A DNA stretch of 64,000 nucleotides from Planctomycetota bacterium (GTDB lineage: Bacteria; Planctomycetota; UBA1135; GCA-002686595). Numbering within the stretch: the first letter of the stretch is position 1; each line of letters opens with the position of its first letter. A program made the translations under genes and the position numbers. The stretch covers positions 62,001 through 126,000 of the forward strand of contig JADHOC010000002.1 in NCBI GenBank assembly GCA_016779205.1, written 5' to 3'. Below, piece by piece: positions 17,886 to 27,131 of the stretch. The notes below the pieces were generated by a model. That model did not search any database. It saw nothing but the letters and a program-made list of their open reading frames with translations, and had not been told where the DNA came from.

Positions 17886-20486
17886 ATGACCGATACGGAA
17901 GCACCCCAGTTCGGGGGCAACACGACGCCGCGCTCCATCGAGAAGGAGATGAAGGAGTCGTACCTCACGTACGCCCTTTCCGTCATCCATTCGCGCGCGC
18001 TCCCCGACGTTCGCGACGGCCTCAAGCCCTCCCAGCGACGGATCCTGGTCGCGATGAACGACCTGAACCTGAGCCCGCGGGCCAAGTACAGGAAGTGCGC
18101 CAAGGTCGCGGGCGACACGTCGGGCAACTACCACCCCCACGGGGAGTCGGTCATCTACCCGACCCTGGTCCGCATGGCCCAGGACTTCTCCCTGCGCTAC
18201 CCGCTGGTGGACGGGCAGGGGAACTTCGGCTCCATCGACGCGGACCCGCCGGCGGCCATGCGTTACACGGAGGCGCGCATGGCGGGGATCACGATGGAGG
18301 TCCTGTCCGATCTGGACAAGGAGACCGTCGACCTCGAGCCCAACTACGACGAGACGCGCATGCAGCCCACGGTGCTGCCCTCGCGCTTCCCGAACCTGCT
18401 CTGCAACGGCTCCGACGGCATCGCCGTCGGCATGGCCACGAGCCTCCCGCCGCACAACCTGCGCGAGATCGGCGCCGGCCTCATCGCGCTCCTCGACGAC
18501 CCGGACCTGCCGGAGGATGAGCTCTTCAGCCTCGTCCCGGGCCCGGACTTCCCCACGGGCGGCACCATCATGGGCCGCAGCGGCATCGTCCAGGCCTACC
18601 GGACCGGGCGCGGCCTGGTCCGCGTCCGCGCGAAGTACCACATCGAGGAGGAGAAGGGTCGCGAGGAGATCGTCTTCACCGAGATCCCCTACCAGACCAA
18701 GAAGGGCGGTCAGGACTCCGGGATCATCGCCAAGATCGTTCAGGTCGTGAAGGACGGCCGGATCACCGGCATCTCCGACGTCACGGACTACTCCAGCCGC
18801 GACGGCATGCGGCTGGTGGTGAAGATGAAGAAGGGCGAGGACCCCCATGTGGTCCTCAACCTGCTGTGGAAGTTCACCCCGCTCCAGAGCACCTACTCGA
18901 TCATCAACCTGGCGATCGATCGCCGTCAGCCGCGCACGCTCTCCCTGCGGGAGCTGATGAACGCCTGGCTGATCCACCGCCGTGACGTGATCCGGCGCCG
19001 GACCAAGTACCTCCTGCGCAAGGCCGAGGAGCGCAAGCACATCGTCGACGGCCTGCGCATCGCGGTCGACAACATCGACCGGGTGATCGAGATCATCCGC
19101 GGGTCGGCCGACCGCGACACCGCCAAGAAGGCCCTCGCGGCGGAGTTCAGCCTCTCGGATCGCCAGAGCCAGGCCATCGTTGACCTGCGCCTGGGCTCGT
19201 TGACCGGGCTCGAGCGCGACAAGCTGGAGGCCGAGCACGCCGAGCTGGTGGCCCGCATCGCGGACCTCAAGGACATCCTGGAGCGCGCCGAGCGCGTCAC
19301 GGAGATGATCCGCGAGGACCTGGTGGAGGTCGTCGAGAAGTACGGCGACGAGCGCCGGACGCAGATCAGCCTCGAGGAGGTGGACGGCAGCGTCGACATC
19401 GCCGACCTCATCACCGAGGACCTCACCGTCGTCACCTTCTCCCGGGACGGGTACGTCAAGCGCATGCCGCTGGACACCTACCGCACCCAGGCCCGCGGCG
19501 GCCGCGGGATCCGCGGCTCCGAGGCCAAGGAGGGCGACGTGCTCAAGTCGCTGTTCGTGACCTCGACCCACGACTACCTGCTGTTCTTCTCGAACTACGG
19601 TCAGGTGTTCTGGAAGAAGGGCTTCCAGGTCCCCGAGGCGGGACGGAACTCGAAGGGGCGTGCGATCACGAACCTGCTCAAGCTCCGGGACGGCGAGGCG
19701 ATCCACACGATCCTGCGCGTGCCCGAGTTCGACGAGGAGCGCTTCATCGTTTTCGCCACCCGTAACGGCGTGGTCAAGAAGACCAAGCTCGAGGCCTACT
19801 CGCGCCCGAAGAAGGGCGGCATCCGCGCCATCCTCGTGGACGAGGACGACGAGGTCGTCTCCGTCCGCCTCGCGCGGCCCGGGGACACGGTGATGCTCTC
19901 CATGGCCAGCGGCCGGGCGATCCGCTTCGATGAGTCCGGCGTGCGCGCCATGGGTCGCTCCTCCAGGGGGGTCAAGGGCGCCAAGCTCCTGGACGACGAC
20001 CGGGTCGTCGGCATGGTCGTCGCGGAGCCCGACGCGTTCTTGCTCACGGCCTCGGTCAACGGATACGGCAAGCGGACGCCGCTCTCCGACTACCCCATCA
20101 AGGGGCGCGGGGGCCAGGGCGTCATCGACATCCGGACCACCGAGCGGAACGGCAAGGTCATCACGGCCAAGTTCTGCCGCGAGGAGGACGAGGCCATGTT
20201 CATCACCGAGAGCGGCATGATCGTGCGGACGTCCATCGCGGACATCTCCACGGTGGGCCGCAACACCCAGGGGGTGCGGCTCGTGAACCTCAAGGATGGG
20301 GACAGCCTCGTGTCGGTGGAGATCATCTCCAGCGCCGACCTCGAGCGGTTCGCGGACGAGCACGCCGAAGGGGAGGCTGGCGACGGCGACCTCGACGCGG
20401 GCTCCAGCAGTCCCGACGATGCGGCCGCAGGCGACCCGACGGACGCGAGCGGCGAGAGTGACCCCGAGACCCCCGCGGAGGATTGA
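17886..20486 (+). CDS. gyrA: DNA gyrase subunit A
   Basis: An 866-residue type IIA topoisomerase A subunit, which with GyrB introduces negative supercoils. The breakage-reunion domain is complete, with the catalytic tyrosine Tyr127 in AAMRYTEAR. The quinolone region reads [19 protein letters not shown]: Ser88 corresponds to E. coli Ser83, while the residue equivalent to Asp87 is Pro92. A coiled tower precedes the C-terminal six-bladed pinwheel, which opens with a GyrA-box-like [12 protein letters not shown], supporting gyrase rather than topoisomerase IV. The last 45 residues form an acidic, low-complexity tail (Asp, Glu, Ala, Ser). yqeY follows one base after the stop, indicating coupling. 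Confidence 0.96.
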   Translation: MTDTEAPQFGGNTTPRSIEKEMKESYLTYALSVIHSRALPDVRDGLKPSQRRILVAMNDLNLSPRAKYRKCAKVAGDTSGNYHPHGESVIYPTLVRMAQDFSLRYPLVDGQGNFGSIDADPPAAMRYTEARMAGITMEVLSDLDKETVDLEPNYDETRMQPTVLPSRFPNLLCNGSDGIAVGMATSLPPHNLREIGAGLIALLDDPDLPEDELFSLVPGPDFPTGGTIMGRSGIVQAYRTGRGLVRVRAKYHIEEEKGREEIVFTEIPYQTKKGGQDSGIIAKIVQVVKDGRITGISDVTDYSSRDGMRLVVKMKKGEDPHVVLNLLWKFTPLQSTYSIINLAIDRRQPRTLSLRELMNAWLIHRRDVIRRRTKYLLRKAEERKHIVDGLRIAVDNIDRVIEIIRGSADRDTAKKALAAEFSLSDRQSQAIVDLRLGSLTGLERDKLEAEHAELVARIADLKDILERAERVTEMIREDLVEVVEKYGDERRTQISLEEVDGSVDIADLITEDLTVVTFSRDGYVKRMPLDTYRTQARGGRGIRGSEAKEGDVLKSLFVTSTHDYLLFFSNYGQVFWKKGFQVPEAGRNSKGRAITNLLKLRDGEAIHTILRVPEFDEERFIVFATRNGVVKKTKLEAYSRPKKGGIRAILVDEDDEVVSVRLARPGDTVMLSMASGRAIRFDESGVRAMGRSSRGVKGAKLLDDDRVVGMVVAEPDAFLLTASVNGYGKRTPLSDYPIKGRGGQGVIDIRTTERNGKVITAKFCREEDEAMFITESGMIVRTSIADISTVGRNTQGVRLVNLKDGDSLVSVEIISSADLERFADEHAEGEAGDGDLDAGSSSPDDAAAGDPTDASGESDPETPAED

Positions 20487-20487
20487 C

Positions 20488-20928
20488 ATGTCCCTCGAGC
20501 AGACCATCAACGACGACCTCAAGGCGGCCATGAAGGCCGGCGACGCCCTGCGCCGGGACACCCTCCGGATGCTCATCGCGGCCATGAAGAACGAGCGCAT
20601 CGAGCGGGGTTCCGACCTCGACGAGGCGGGCGTCATGGCCGTGGTCCGGCGCGGCGTTAAGTCGCGCAAGGACAGCGCCGAGCAGTACCGCGCCGGGGAG
20701 CGACTCGACCTGGCGGAGAAGGAGGAGGCGGAGATCGCCGTGCTCGAGGGCTACCTGCCGCAGATGCTCGATGAGGCGGCCACCGCCGCCATCGTCGAGC
20801 AGGCCATCGCGGACACGGGCGCCACGGAGAAGTGCGACATCGGCAAGGTGATGCAGGCCGTCATGGCCAGCCACCGGGATGTCATCGACGGCAAGCTCGT
20901 CAATCGCCTGGCGGCGGCGCGGCTCTGA
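20488..20928 (+). CDS. yqeY: GatB/YqeY domain protein
   Basis: A 146-residue cytoplasmic protein of the YqeY family, related to the tRNA-binding tail domain of the amidotransferase subunit GatB. The full-length pattern is present: MSLEQTINDDLKAAMKAGD, LRMLIAAMKN, RKDSAEQYRAGERLDLAEKE, LEGYLPQMLDE and IGKVMQAVM. The molecular role of stand-alone YqeY is not settled; a tRNA-dependent amidotransferase link is inferred from homology. The ATG starts one base after the gyrA TGA, so it is very probably expressed with gyrA. Confidence 0.92.
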   Translation: MSLEQTINDDLKAAMKAGDALRRDTLRMLIAAMKNERIERGSDLDEAGVMAVVRRGVKSRKDSAEQYRAGERLDLAEKEEAEIAVLEGYLPQMLDEAATAAIVEQAIADTGATEKCDIGKVMQAVMASHRDVIDGKLVNRLAAARL

Positions 20929-21044
20929 GGGCGCGTCCCGCTACATAACCCCTACCTGCGCGGGTGGACATCGGCGCTCCGTACCGCCGGAGCCTGTCGA
21001 TTTGGGTAACCTCGGGAGGTCCCCCCTTTCCGAGACATCTACCC

Positions 21045-22124
21045 ATGAGATTCAAGTCCATCCTGGGAGTCGCGCTGATTCCCATGGTCGCCTACGCGGC
21101 CAACCCTGTCGTCGGGGAGGCGCCCACCGCAGCTGTGGTGGCGCCCTCCGTGGACGACTTCACCGCCCTTGACGCGGAGTTCGACGCCGCGCTCGTCGAG
21201 TACACCAAGGAGCTGACGGCTGCGGACAAGGCCGCGCGCCGAGAGCTCCGGGCCAACTCGCCCATCAACCGCTACTGGCCCCGCTTTGAGGCGATGTCCA
21301 AGGCGGGCGAGGGGCGCGCGACGCTCTGGCTCGTGGAGCACATCAAGGAGAACCGCGACGTCCGCTCGAAGGACCGCGGCGCGGTGCTGACCCCGCTGTA
21401 CCAGTCGATCATCGACAACCACGCCGACGCCGAGTGGTTCACGGGCGCCGTGAAGAGCCTCGCCGCGAACAAGAAGTACGTCGGCGCTGAGGCCTCGATC
21501 GCGATGCTCGAGAAGGCGGCCAAGACCGCCAAGTCGGACAACGCCAAGGCCGCCTCGCTCTTCTTCGCCGCCTCCATCATTGGCGACAGCGACCCCGAGC
21601 GCGCCCAGAAGTGGATGGACGAGATCAGCGAGAAGTACTCGAACACCGTGTACGGCACCGCTGCCCGCGCCTCCAAGGCCACGCCCGAGGACTCCGAGGT
21701 CGGCAAGGTTGCCCCCACCTTCGTGGGTGAGACCATCGACGGCTTCCAGTTCTCCCTCGAGGACTACCGCGGGAAGGTGGTCGCCCTCGACTTCTACGGG
21801 TTCTGGTGACCCCCCTGCAGGCGCGGCATGCCGCACCTGAAGACGCTCGTTGAGCGTCACGAAAACGACCCCTTCGCTCTCATCGGAATCAACACCGACG
21901 ACGCCCCCGAGGCGTACCACGACGGTGTCAAGGAGTTCGGCCTCACCTGGCTCAGCGCCTATCAGGGCCAGGCCATGACGCCGATCTCGGACCTCTACAA
22001 GGTCCGGGGCTACCCGACCTACCTCGTGCTCGACACCGACGGCACCATCGCCTACCGCGGCTACGACGGGACGGCGATCGACGCGGTGGTCAAGGACCTC
22101 CTGGCCAAGGCCAAGGACAAGTAG
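21045..22124 (+). CDS. Secreted TlpA/AhpC-TSA thioredoxin-like protein, predicted selenoprotein (UPPC active site)
   Basis: The frame runs from an ATG at 21045 through a single in-frame TGA (21807-21809) to a TAG at 22124, 359 residues if TGA is read as selenocysteine. A signal peptide (FKSILGVALIPMVAYAA) sends it to the envelope. Residues about 35-220 are helical and charged with no recognised family. Residues about 225-359 are a TlpA-like thioredoxin fold: GKVAPTFVGETIDG, YRGKVVALDFYGFW, then U255-P-P-C258-RRGMPHL, FALIGINTDD and a cis-proline GYPTYLVLD. The TGA sits exactly at the first cysteine of CPPC, and the fold is only complete when both halves are joined. A palindromic hairpin follows the TGA. 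A di-haem peroxidase gene starts six bases downstream. Alternatives are a pseudogene or sequencing error, made unlikely by the second identical case in dsbD. Confidence 0.88.
21807..21839 (+). promoter_or_regulatory. In-frame TGA (Sec) with candidate bacterial SECIS hairpin
   Basis: TGA at 21807-21809 is followed by a stem formed by 21818-21826 and 21831-21839 (nine positions, one C-A mismatch), whose top is the 12-base palindrome 21823-21834. With a GCAUGC apical loop the first loop base is G, 16 bases after the TGA, matching the usual bacterial SECIS distance and the preference for an early G. It lies wholly inside the coding sequence, as bacterial SECIS elements do. Confidence 0.65.
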
Positions 22125-22130
22125 CGAGAC

Positions 22131-23150
22131 ATGGGAGACCGTGGAATCGGTGCGGGGCGCCTCGGCTGGCTCGCCCTCCTGCCGCTCCTCGCCGCCGCGC
22201 AGCTCGCGCAGGACGACGAGGGCCCCCCTCCGATCCCCCGGGACTCCCTCCCCACCCCCTTCGTGCGCACCGCGCCCCTCGGCGTGGAGGAGCTCGCGGA
22301 GGGGTTCGGGGCCTCCCAGGAGGTCTTCGACCTGGGCCGCCGGCTCTTCTTCGACCCGGTCCTCTCCCCCAAGCGCTCCGTGGCGTGCGTGTCGTGCCAC
22401 CAGCCGGAGCTCGGCTTCGCGGATAACCGCAAGCTGTCCCGCGGCATCGAGGGCTACCTGACGCGCCGGAACGCGCCGTCGCTCCTCAACAAGGGGCTCA
22501 GCGACAACGTCCTCTGGGACGGTCGAGCGGCGACCCTCGAGGAGCAGGTGCTGATGCCCATCGAGAATCCCGAGGAGATGGGCCTCGGCAAGGCCGCCGC
22601 GGTGAACCGGCTGGCGAGCGACCCCTCCTACGCGGCGCAATTCAAGGCCGCCTTCGGGCGTGAGGTGGACGCCGACGCGCTGGCCGCCGCCCTGGCTGGC
22701 TTTGTCCGTGGACTGACGGCCGGCGACTCCCCCGTGGACCGCTTCCGGGACGGCGACGTCGAGGCGCTCTCGGCGGACGAGGAGGCGGGCCTGTGGATCT
22801 ACGAGGGCAGGGGGCGCTGCTGGCGATGCCACAACGGGCCGAACTTCAGCGACGAGTCGTTCCACAACACCGGCGTCGGCGTGGTGGACGGCGCCCCGGA
22901 GCCGGGCCGCTTCGCGATCACGGGTGAGGAGGGGGACCAGGGCCGCTTCCGGACCCCCGGCCTCCGCATGCTCACGCGGACCGCGCCCTACATGCACGAC
23001 GGGAGCCTCGCGACCCTGGCGGAGGTGGTCGAGTTCTACCGCGAGGGCGGCAAGGCCAACTCGCACCTGTCCGATCGCATGGACCCCATCGAGCTGACGG
23101 ACGACGAGGCCGCGCAGCTGGTGGCCTTCCTCGAGGCGCTTTCCCGGTGA
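22131..23150 (+). CDS. Di-haem cytochrome c peroxidase (CcpA/MauG family)
   Basis: A 339-residue exported protein (hydrophobic signal LGWLALLPLLAAAQLAQ) with two c-type haem sites: CVSCH at residues 86-90 and CWRCH at 230-234. Family patterns are visible: LGRRLFFDPVLSP before the first haem, RNAPSLLNKGL, VLWDGRAATLEEQVLMPI, and FRTPGLRMLTRTAPYMHDGSLATL near the end. The family reduces hydrogen peroxide with periplasmic electrons, although MauG-like members perform oxidative modifications instead. It lies six bases after the Sec-thioredoxin gene and overlaps a possible start of the next gene, so the three look like one operon. Haem attachment would need both CXXCH pairs reduced, which the thioredoxin could supply. 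Confidence 0.9.
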   Translation: MGDRGIGAGRLGWLALLPLLAAAQLAQDDEGPPPIPRDSLPTPFVRTAPLGVEELAEGFGASQEVFDLGRRLFFDPVLSPKRSVACVSCHQPELGFADNRKLSRGIEGYLTRRNAPSLLNKGLSDNVLWDGRAATLEEQVLMPIENPEEMGLGKAAAVNRLASDPSYAAQFKAAFGREVDADALAAALAGFVRGLTAGDSPVDRFRDGDVEALSADEEAGLWIYEGRGRCWRCHNGPNFSDESFHNTGVGVVDGAPEPGRFAITGEEGDQGRFRTPGLRMLTRTAPYMHDGSLATLAEVVEFYREGGKANSHLSDRMDPIELTDDEAAQLVAFLEALSR

Positions 23151-23167
23151 CCGCCGGGGCGAAGAGT

Positions 23168-26100
23168 ATGGCGAGGGTAGACACGAAGAAGTTGGCAGCG
23201 CTCGGGCTGCTCCTGGCTCCGCTCGCTCCCCTGGGGGCGGCCCAGTCCCTCCCCGAGCGGCCGTCGATCTGGCGTGAGGTGACCGGCGTCCTCGACGAGG
23301 GCGGCCCGCTGGAACAGGACCACGACCCGCGCTTCCAGCGGCCTCACCTGCCGGCTTTTCGGACCTCCCAGGATGGCCGTCTCGCCATGACGGTGGCCCG
23401 CACCCCGCGGTTCACCCTGTTCACCCCCGAGAAGCTCCGCCGGCGGGGGGGCGGGGCGCCGCTCATGCTCCAGCCCGCGGGAGAGACGAACCTGCGCTGG
23501 ACGGGCTGGGCCTACGTGGGGGGCGACCCGGTCACCCAGGCTCAGATCCTCGCGGCCGGCACGGGGCGTGAGATCGTGCAGAGCTGCTTCTGGGACGACG
23601 AGCTCCCGACCCGTACGGCCGCAGGGCGGGACCGCTACCGGGTCAAAGCGGTGGTCACCACCCGTGCCCCGGGCGGGAGCCTGCAGCTGTTCATGACGCC
23701 GCTGGCCATCGAGGTCGCCGACCCCAAGACCGCGAGCGCGCGCATCGCGAGCATCGAGGTGGAGGGGCCCACGGTGGCGGGGCCCGACTTCTCCCAGCTC
23801 GCCTCCGGGGCCTTCCACTCCGGCGGCGGCTTCGAGCCCATGATCGCCGGAGACGGCCGCCTGATCGTCATGCGGATCCGCTCCGGGGACCTCCCGACTC
23901 CCTCGGGTCCAGGGGCGGCGGACATCGTCTACTCCTACTACGAGGACCCCACGGGGACCCGCGGGACGGCCAACCCGGCCCACTGGACCGAGGTCCACCC
24001 GATCAGCCACGCGCCCCACGACCCCCGGCTCAACCGGCCCATGGAGCTGGGGGGCTTCGGCTTCGCGCAGTTCCCCTTCCGGGCGCCCGATGGGGAGGTC
24101 GTGCCGGACTGGGAGGACCTCGGCGGCGCCTACCCCTGGATCGACCGGGGCGCGCGCAACCTCTTCTACACCACGATCGGTGACACCCTTCACCTGCAGG
24201 ATCCCAACCCGCAGTTCCCCAACCGCGACCCGCAGAGCGCCTCGGAGTGGACCCAGACGCGGTACGAGGCGGTGGGCGTGCCGGGCGACCCGAGGGAGCG
24301 CTGGGGCGCGGAGTCGAGCCGGATCTTCCAGGGGGTGGCGGTCGCCGGGCTCTGGACCCGGGGCAAGACGGTCCTCTTGGACGGGCTCCTGAACGATATG
24401 GACTTCGCCATCGGCAACTCCGAGGCGAGCTCCTACGGCGGAGCCCCGTACAACGTCGGTCCGCAGCAGCGGCTGGTGCGGCTCTTCGAGGGGGCCGGGC
24501 CTCCCTCACTCGACCCCTCCAGCGGCTGGGTGCGGCTCGGCCACGGGCGCGCGTCGGAGACCCCGAGCCTGCCCTCGGGCGTGAACGGCAACAGCTCGGT
24601 GATCGAGTCCACCGAGAGCAAGCTGCACATCGCGGACCGCCTGCGCCCGCTGCTCCTGCGGGACGTGGTGTGGCACGTCCAGAACGGCAAGCACACCGAC
24701 GAGGTGGCCTTCGACGACCTGCTCGACCCCGGCGCGCTCATCGTGGCGGAGATGAACGGCAGGCTCAGCCTCCCCGACCTCACGGGGCCCGGGTTCAACG
24801 ACCTCGAGCACCGCTCCGGCTGGAACCCGGTGACCCGCGCCTTCGATCTCCCGGTGCAGCTCCAGAACGCGGCGACCGGCGCGGCGACCTGGCGCCTGCC
24901 CGCCTTCGGCGAGCTCGTCCCGGCCAGCGGCTTCGCTGGCCGCCTCGAGCCGGCGGCCCTCGGCGGCGTCCACGGTCGTGGGCTGTGGCTCGAGGGCGGG
25001 CTGAGCCTGCGCTTCGACGCCCCCGACAGGGCCGGACCCGGGGTCCCTGATCCCGAGGCCTTCTACGTCGGCCTCTTCGTGGACTGCCGCTTCGCGGACG
25101 ATGGGGAGCGGCGACCCCTGGTCACCTTCCCCGACGGCACGTCCGTCGAGCTGCTCGGGCGGTCCTCGCTCCGGTACATGGAGGGCGACCGCGTGCTCCA
25201 CCGGGTCCTGCTCCCCGACGACTTCAGCTACGTCCCGGACGGGGGCCAGGCGCCCGAGGTGCACGGCTTCTTCCGCGAGGGCGCCTGGACCCACCTGGGC
25301 CTGCGCATCGAGCGCGCGGGGCGGCGGGTCACGCTGCTCCTGGACGGGTTCCCGATGGACCGCTGGCAGGACCCCTCCCGGTCCATCTTCCAGCCGCTCG
25401 CCTCCGCGGGAGCCATCACCGTGGGTGGGGCGGCGGCCGCCGGCGCCACCTCGCTGCGGGGCTGGGTGGACGAGTTCAAGGTCCTGGCCCACGACGTGGA
25501 CCCTGAGACCGCGGCCAACCACGCCCGGGGCACCCTGATCGGGTTCGAGGAGTCGGCTCAGTCCTCGCGCTGGATGGACCAGGTGGCAGCGCGCTTCCCC
25601 GACTGGGCCCACGGGGAGCTGAGCGAGGCCCTGCGACGCCGCGGTGAGCCGGCGGAGGAGCGCTACGCGTCCTTCGTGGACGCCACCAGGGACCTCGGGG
25701 TCCACCGGGTCTCGATCCCCTCGGGCGCGCGCCACCTGCGGTCGGCCGTGCACTTCCCCGAGGGCCCCGTCTTCCAGGACCGGCCGCGGCCGGACTCGAG
25801 CGCGAACCGCTTCTGCCTGAGCTGTCACACCGTGGGCGCTCCGGGCGGGCTCGGGCTCGACGCGCTCACCTACCGCCCCGGACTCGCGGCGCTCCGCGAC
25901 CCGCGGCGTCAGCCCTCGCAGCCCCCCGCTCGGATCGGCGGAGCCATCCCCAACGGGATCGTCGACGCCGGCGGCTCCCCGCGGCCGCGGCCCGACGAGC
26001 CGCGCCCCGTGGACGGCTCGCCGGTGCTGGTAGACCGCTGGCTCCTCGACCGATGGGACGGGCGTACCGCCGAGGTTCGCGCGGTCTCGTTGATGTCCGG

Positions 26101-26956
26101 CGGCGGGGTCATCGGCGCCCTGGAAGCCGGCCAGGAGCTCGACCCGCTGCGGCTCGGAGCGGGGGAGGTGGACCTCCGGGTGAACCTCGACGTGGCCCAG
26201 GGGGACGTCGAACTCGTGCTGCTGGACACCGGCGGGCCCGCCCCGGTGGAGCTTCACCGCAGGACGGCGGCCCACGGCCCCTACCGGCTCTTCGGCCCGG
26301 GCGTTCCGGCCTTCGACCTTCAGCCCGGCGACTACCGGCTCGACGCCACGCCGGCGGGGGGGAGCACCTCCTCGCTCCCATTCACGGTGGTGGGCGGCTC
26401 GCCGCGAACGGTCGCCACCTCCGCGGATCTCTTCCGCCAGGGCTCCCCCCCGGACGGCTGGTTCCTACGCCGCAACGACCTCGGCGGGCCCCTCGACCCG
26501 GGCGAGTTCGTGGCCCTCACCTGGGACGCCGCGGGTCGCAGGTACACGGGGCCCACCCCGGCGGATGGGTGGATCGCCAGCGGCCTCGGCTCTCCTGGGC
26601 CCGGCGCGCTCGAGGCGGCGCCCGGGGCGCACCAGGGCGTGGTCGCCGCGGGGTACTCGGTCCGGCAGGCGGGGTTCTATCTGGTGGAGGGGCTCGCCTC
26701 GACCCAGGTGGCGGGCGCCGAGCTGATCGCCCGCGTGCTCCACGGTCGCGTCGCAGGCGGCGCGCCGACCACCCTCTTCGAGCAGTCGCTCCCCGCCTCC
26801 GGCCCGCCCGCGACCACCTCGGGCCCCGTCTGGATGGAGCCGGGGGACGTGCTCTGGGTCGTGATGGCCCCGGGGCAGACGAGCGTGGGGGACCTCTTCA
26901 GCTGGGACTTCCGCGTGCTCGGCGGGGACGCGACCTGGTCCCAGTCCTTCGACTGA
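23168..26956 (+). CDS. Large secreted protein with LamG-like domain and a CXXCH haem site
   Basis: A 1262-residue exported protein with signal peptide ending near GAAQS. The first 560 residues have no recognised family but are rich in beta and turn patterns. Residues about 585-790 resemble a concanavalin A-like LamG domain (TWRLPAFGELVPASG, then AWTHLGLRIERAGRRVTLLLDG and WVDEFKVLAHDVDP). A single haem-binding motif CLSCH lies at about residue 883 in RFCLSCHTVGAPGGLGLD. The C-terminal 250 residues look like beta-sandwich modules (DVELVLLDTGG, VYLRVNLDVAQG-like strands). It follows the peroxidase directly; a GTG at 23147 overlapping the peroxidase stop is an alternative start. A surface haem protein working with the peroxidase is an inference. 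Confidence 0.75.
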   Translation: MARVDTKKLAALGLLLAPLAPLGAAQSLPERPSIWREVTGVLDEGGPLEQDHDPRFQRPHLPAFRTSQDGRLAMTVARTPRFTLFTPEKLRRRGGGAPLMLQPAGETNLRWTGWAYVGGDPVTQAQILAAGTGREIVQSCFWDDELPTRTAAGRDRYRVKAVVTTRAPGGSLQLFMTPLAIEVADPKTASARIASIEVEGPTVAGPDFSQLASGAFHSGGGFEPMIAGDGRLIVMRIRSGDLPTPSGPGAADIVYSYYEDPTGTRGTANPAHWTEVHPISHAPHDPRLNRPMELGGFGFAQFPFRAPDGEVVPDWEDLGGAYPWIDRGARNLFYTTIGDTLHLQDPNPQFPNRDPQSASEWTQTRYEAVGVPGDPRERWGAESSRIFQGVAVAGLWTRGKTVLLDGLLNDMDFAIGNSEASSYGGAPYNVGPQQRLVRLFEGAGPPSLDPSSGWVRLGHGRASETPSLPSGVNGNSSVIESTESKLHIADRLRPLLLRDVVWHVQNGKHTDEVAFDDLLDPGALIVAEMNGRLSLPDLTGPGFNDLEHRSGWNPVTRAFDLPVQLQNAATGAATWRLPAFGELVPASGFAGRLEPAALGGVHGRGLWLEGGLSLRFDAPDRAGPGVPDPEAFYVGLFVDCRFADDGERRPLVTFPDGTSVELLGRSSLRYMEGDRVLHRVLLPDDFSYVPDGGQAPEVHGFFREGAWTHLGLRIERAGRRVTLLLDGFPMDRWQDPSRSIFQPLASAGAITVGGAAAAGATSLRGWVDEFKVLAHDVDPETAANHARGTLIGFEESAQSSRWMDQVAARFPDWAHGELSEALRRRGEPAEERYASFVDATRDLGVHRVSIPSGARHLRSAVHFPEGPVFQDRPRPDSSANRFCLSCHTVGAPGGLGLDALTYRPGLAALRDPRRQPSQPPARIGGAIPNGIVDAGGSPRPRPDEPRPVDGSPVLVDRWLLDRWDGRTAEVRAVSLMSGGGVIGALEAGQELDPLRLGAGEVDLRVNLDVAQGDVELVLLDTGGPAPVELHRRTAAHGPYRLFGPGVPAFDLQPGDYRLDATPAGGSTSSLPFTVVGGSPRTVATSADLFRQGSPPDGWFLRRNDLGGPLDPGEFVALTWDAAGRRYTGPTPADGWIASGLGSPGPGALEAAPGAHQGVVAAGYSVRQAGFYLVEGLASTQVAGAELIARVLHGRVAGGAPTTLFEQSLPASGPPATTSGPVWMEPGDVLWVVMAPGQTSVGDLFSWDFRVLGGDATWSQSFD

Positions 26957-27131
26957 GGCCGCGCCAGGTCTGTCCCGCTTCAGGGACCCGGCGAGCCGAG
27001 TGCGGTTCGATCCCTGTGTACGGTGAATCCAGGCTCTCCGTGGGGCCGAAGGCGCGGGTGTGGACCCGATGGCACCTGGGCTGATCCAGATCGCCGGATC
27101 CACCCCGCATCTCCACCTCCGGACGGCCGCC

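Noticed and set aside
21828-22124. Separate 98-residue gene starting at ATG 21828
   Set aside because: The sequence is the second half of the thioredoxin domain in the same frame as the upstream part, with no signal peptide and no ribosome-binding site; better explained as read-through of TGA as Sec.
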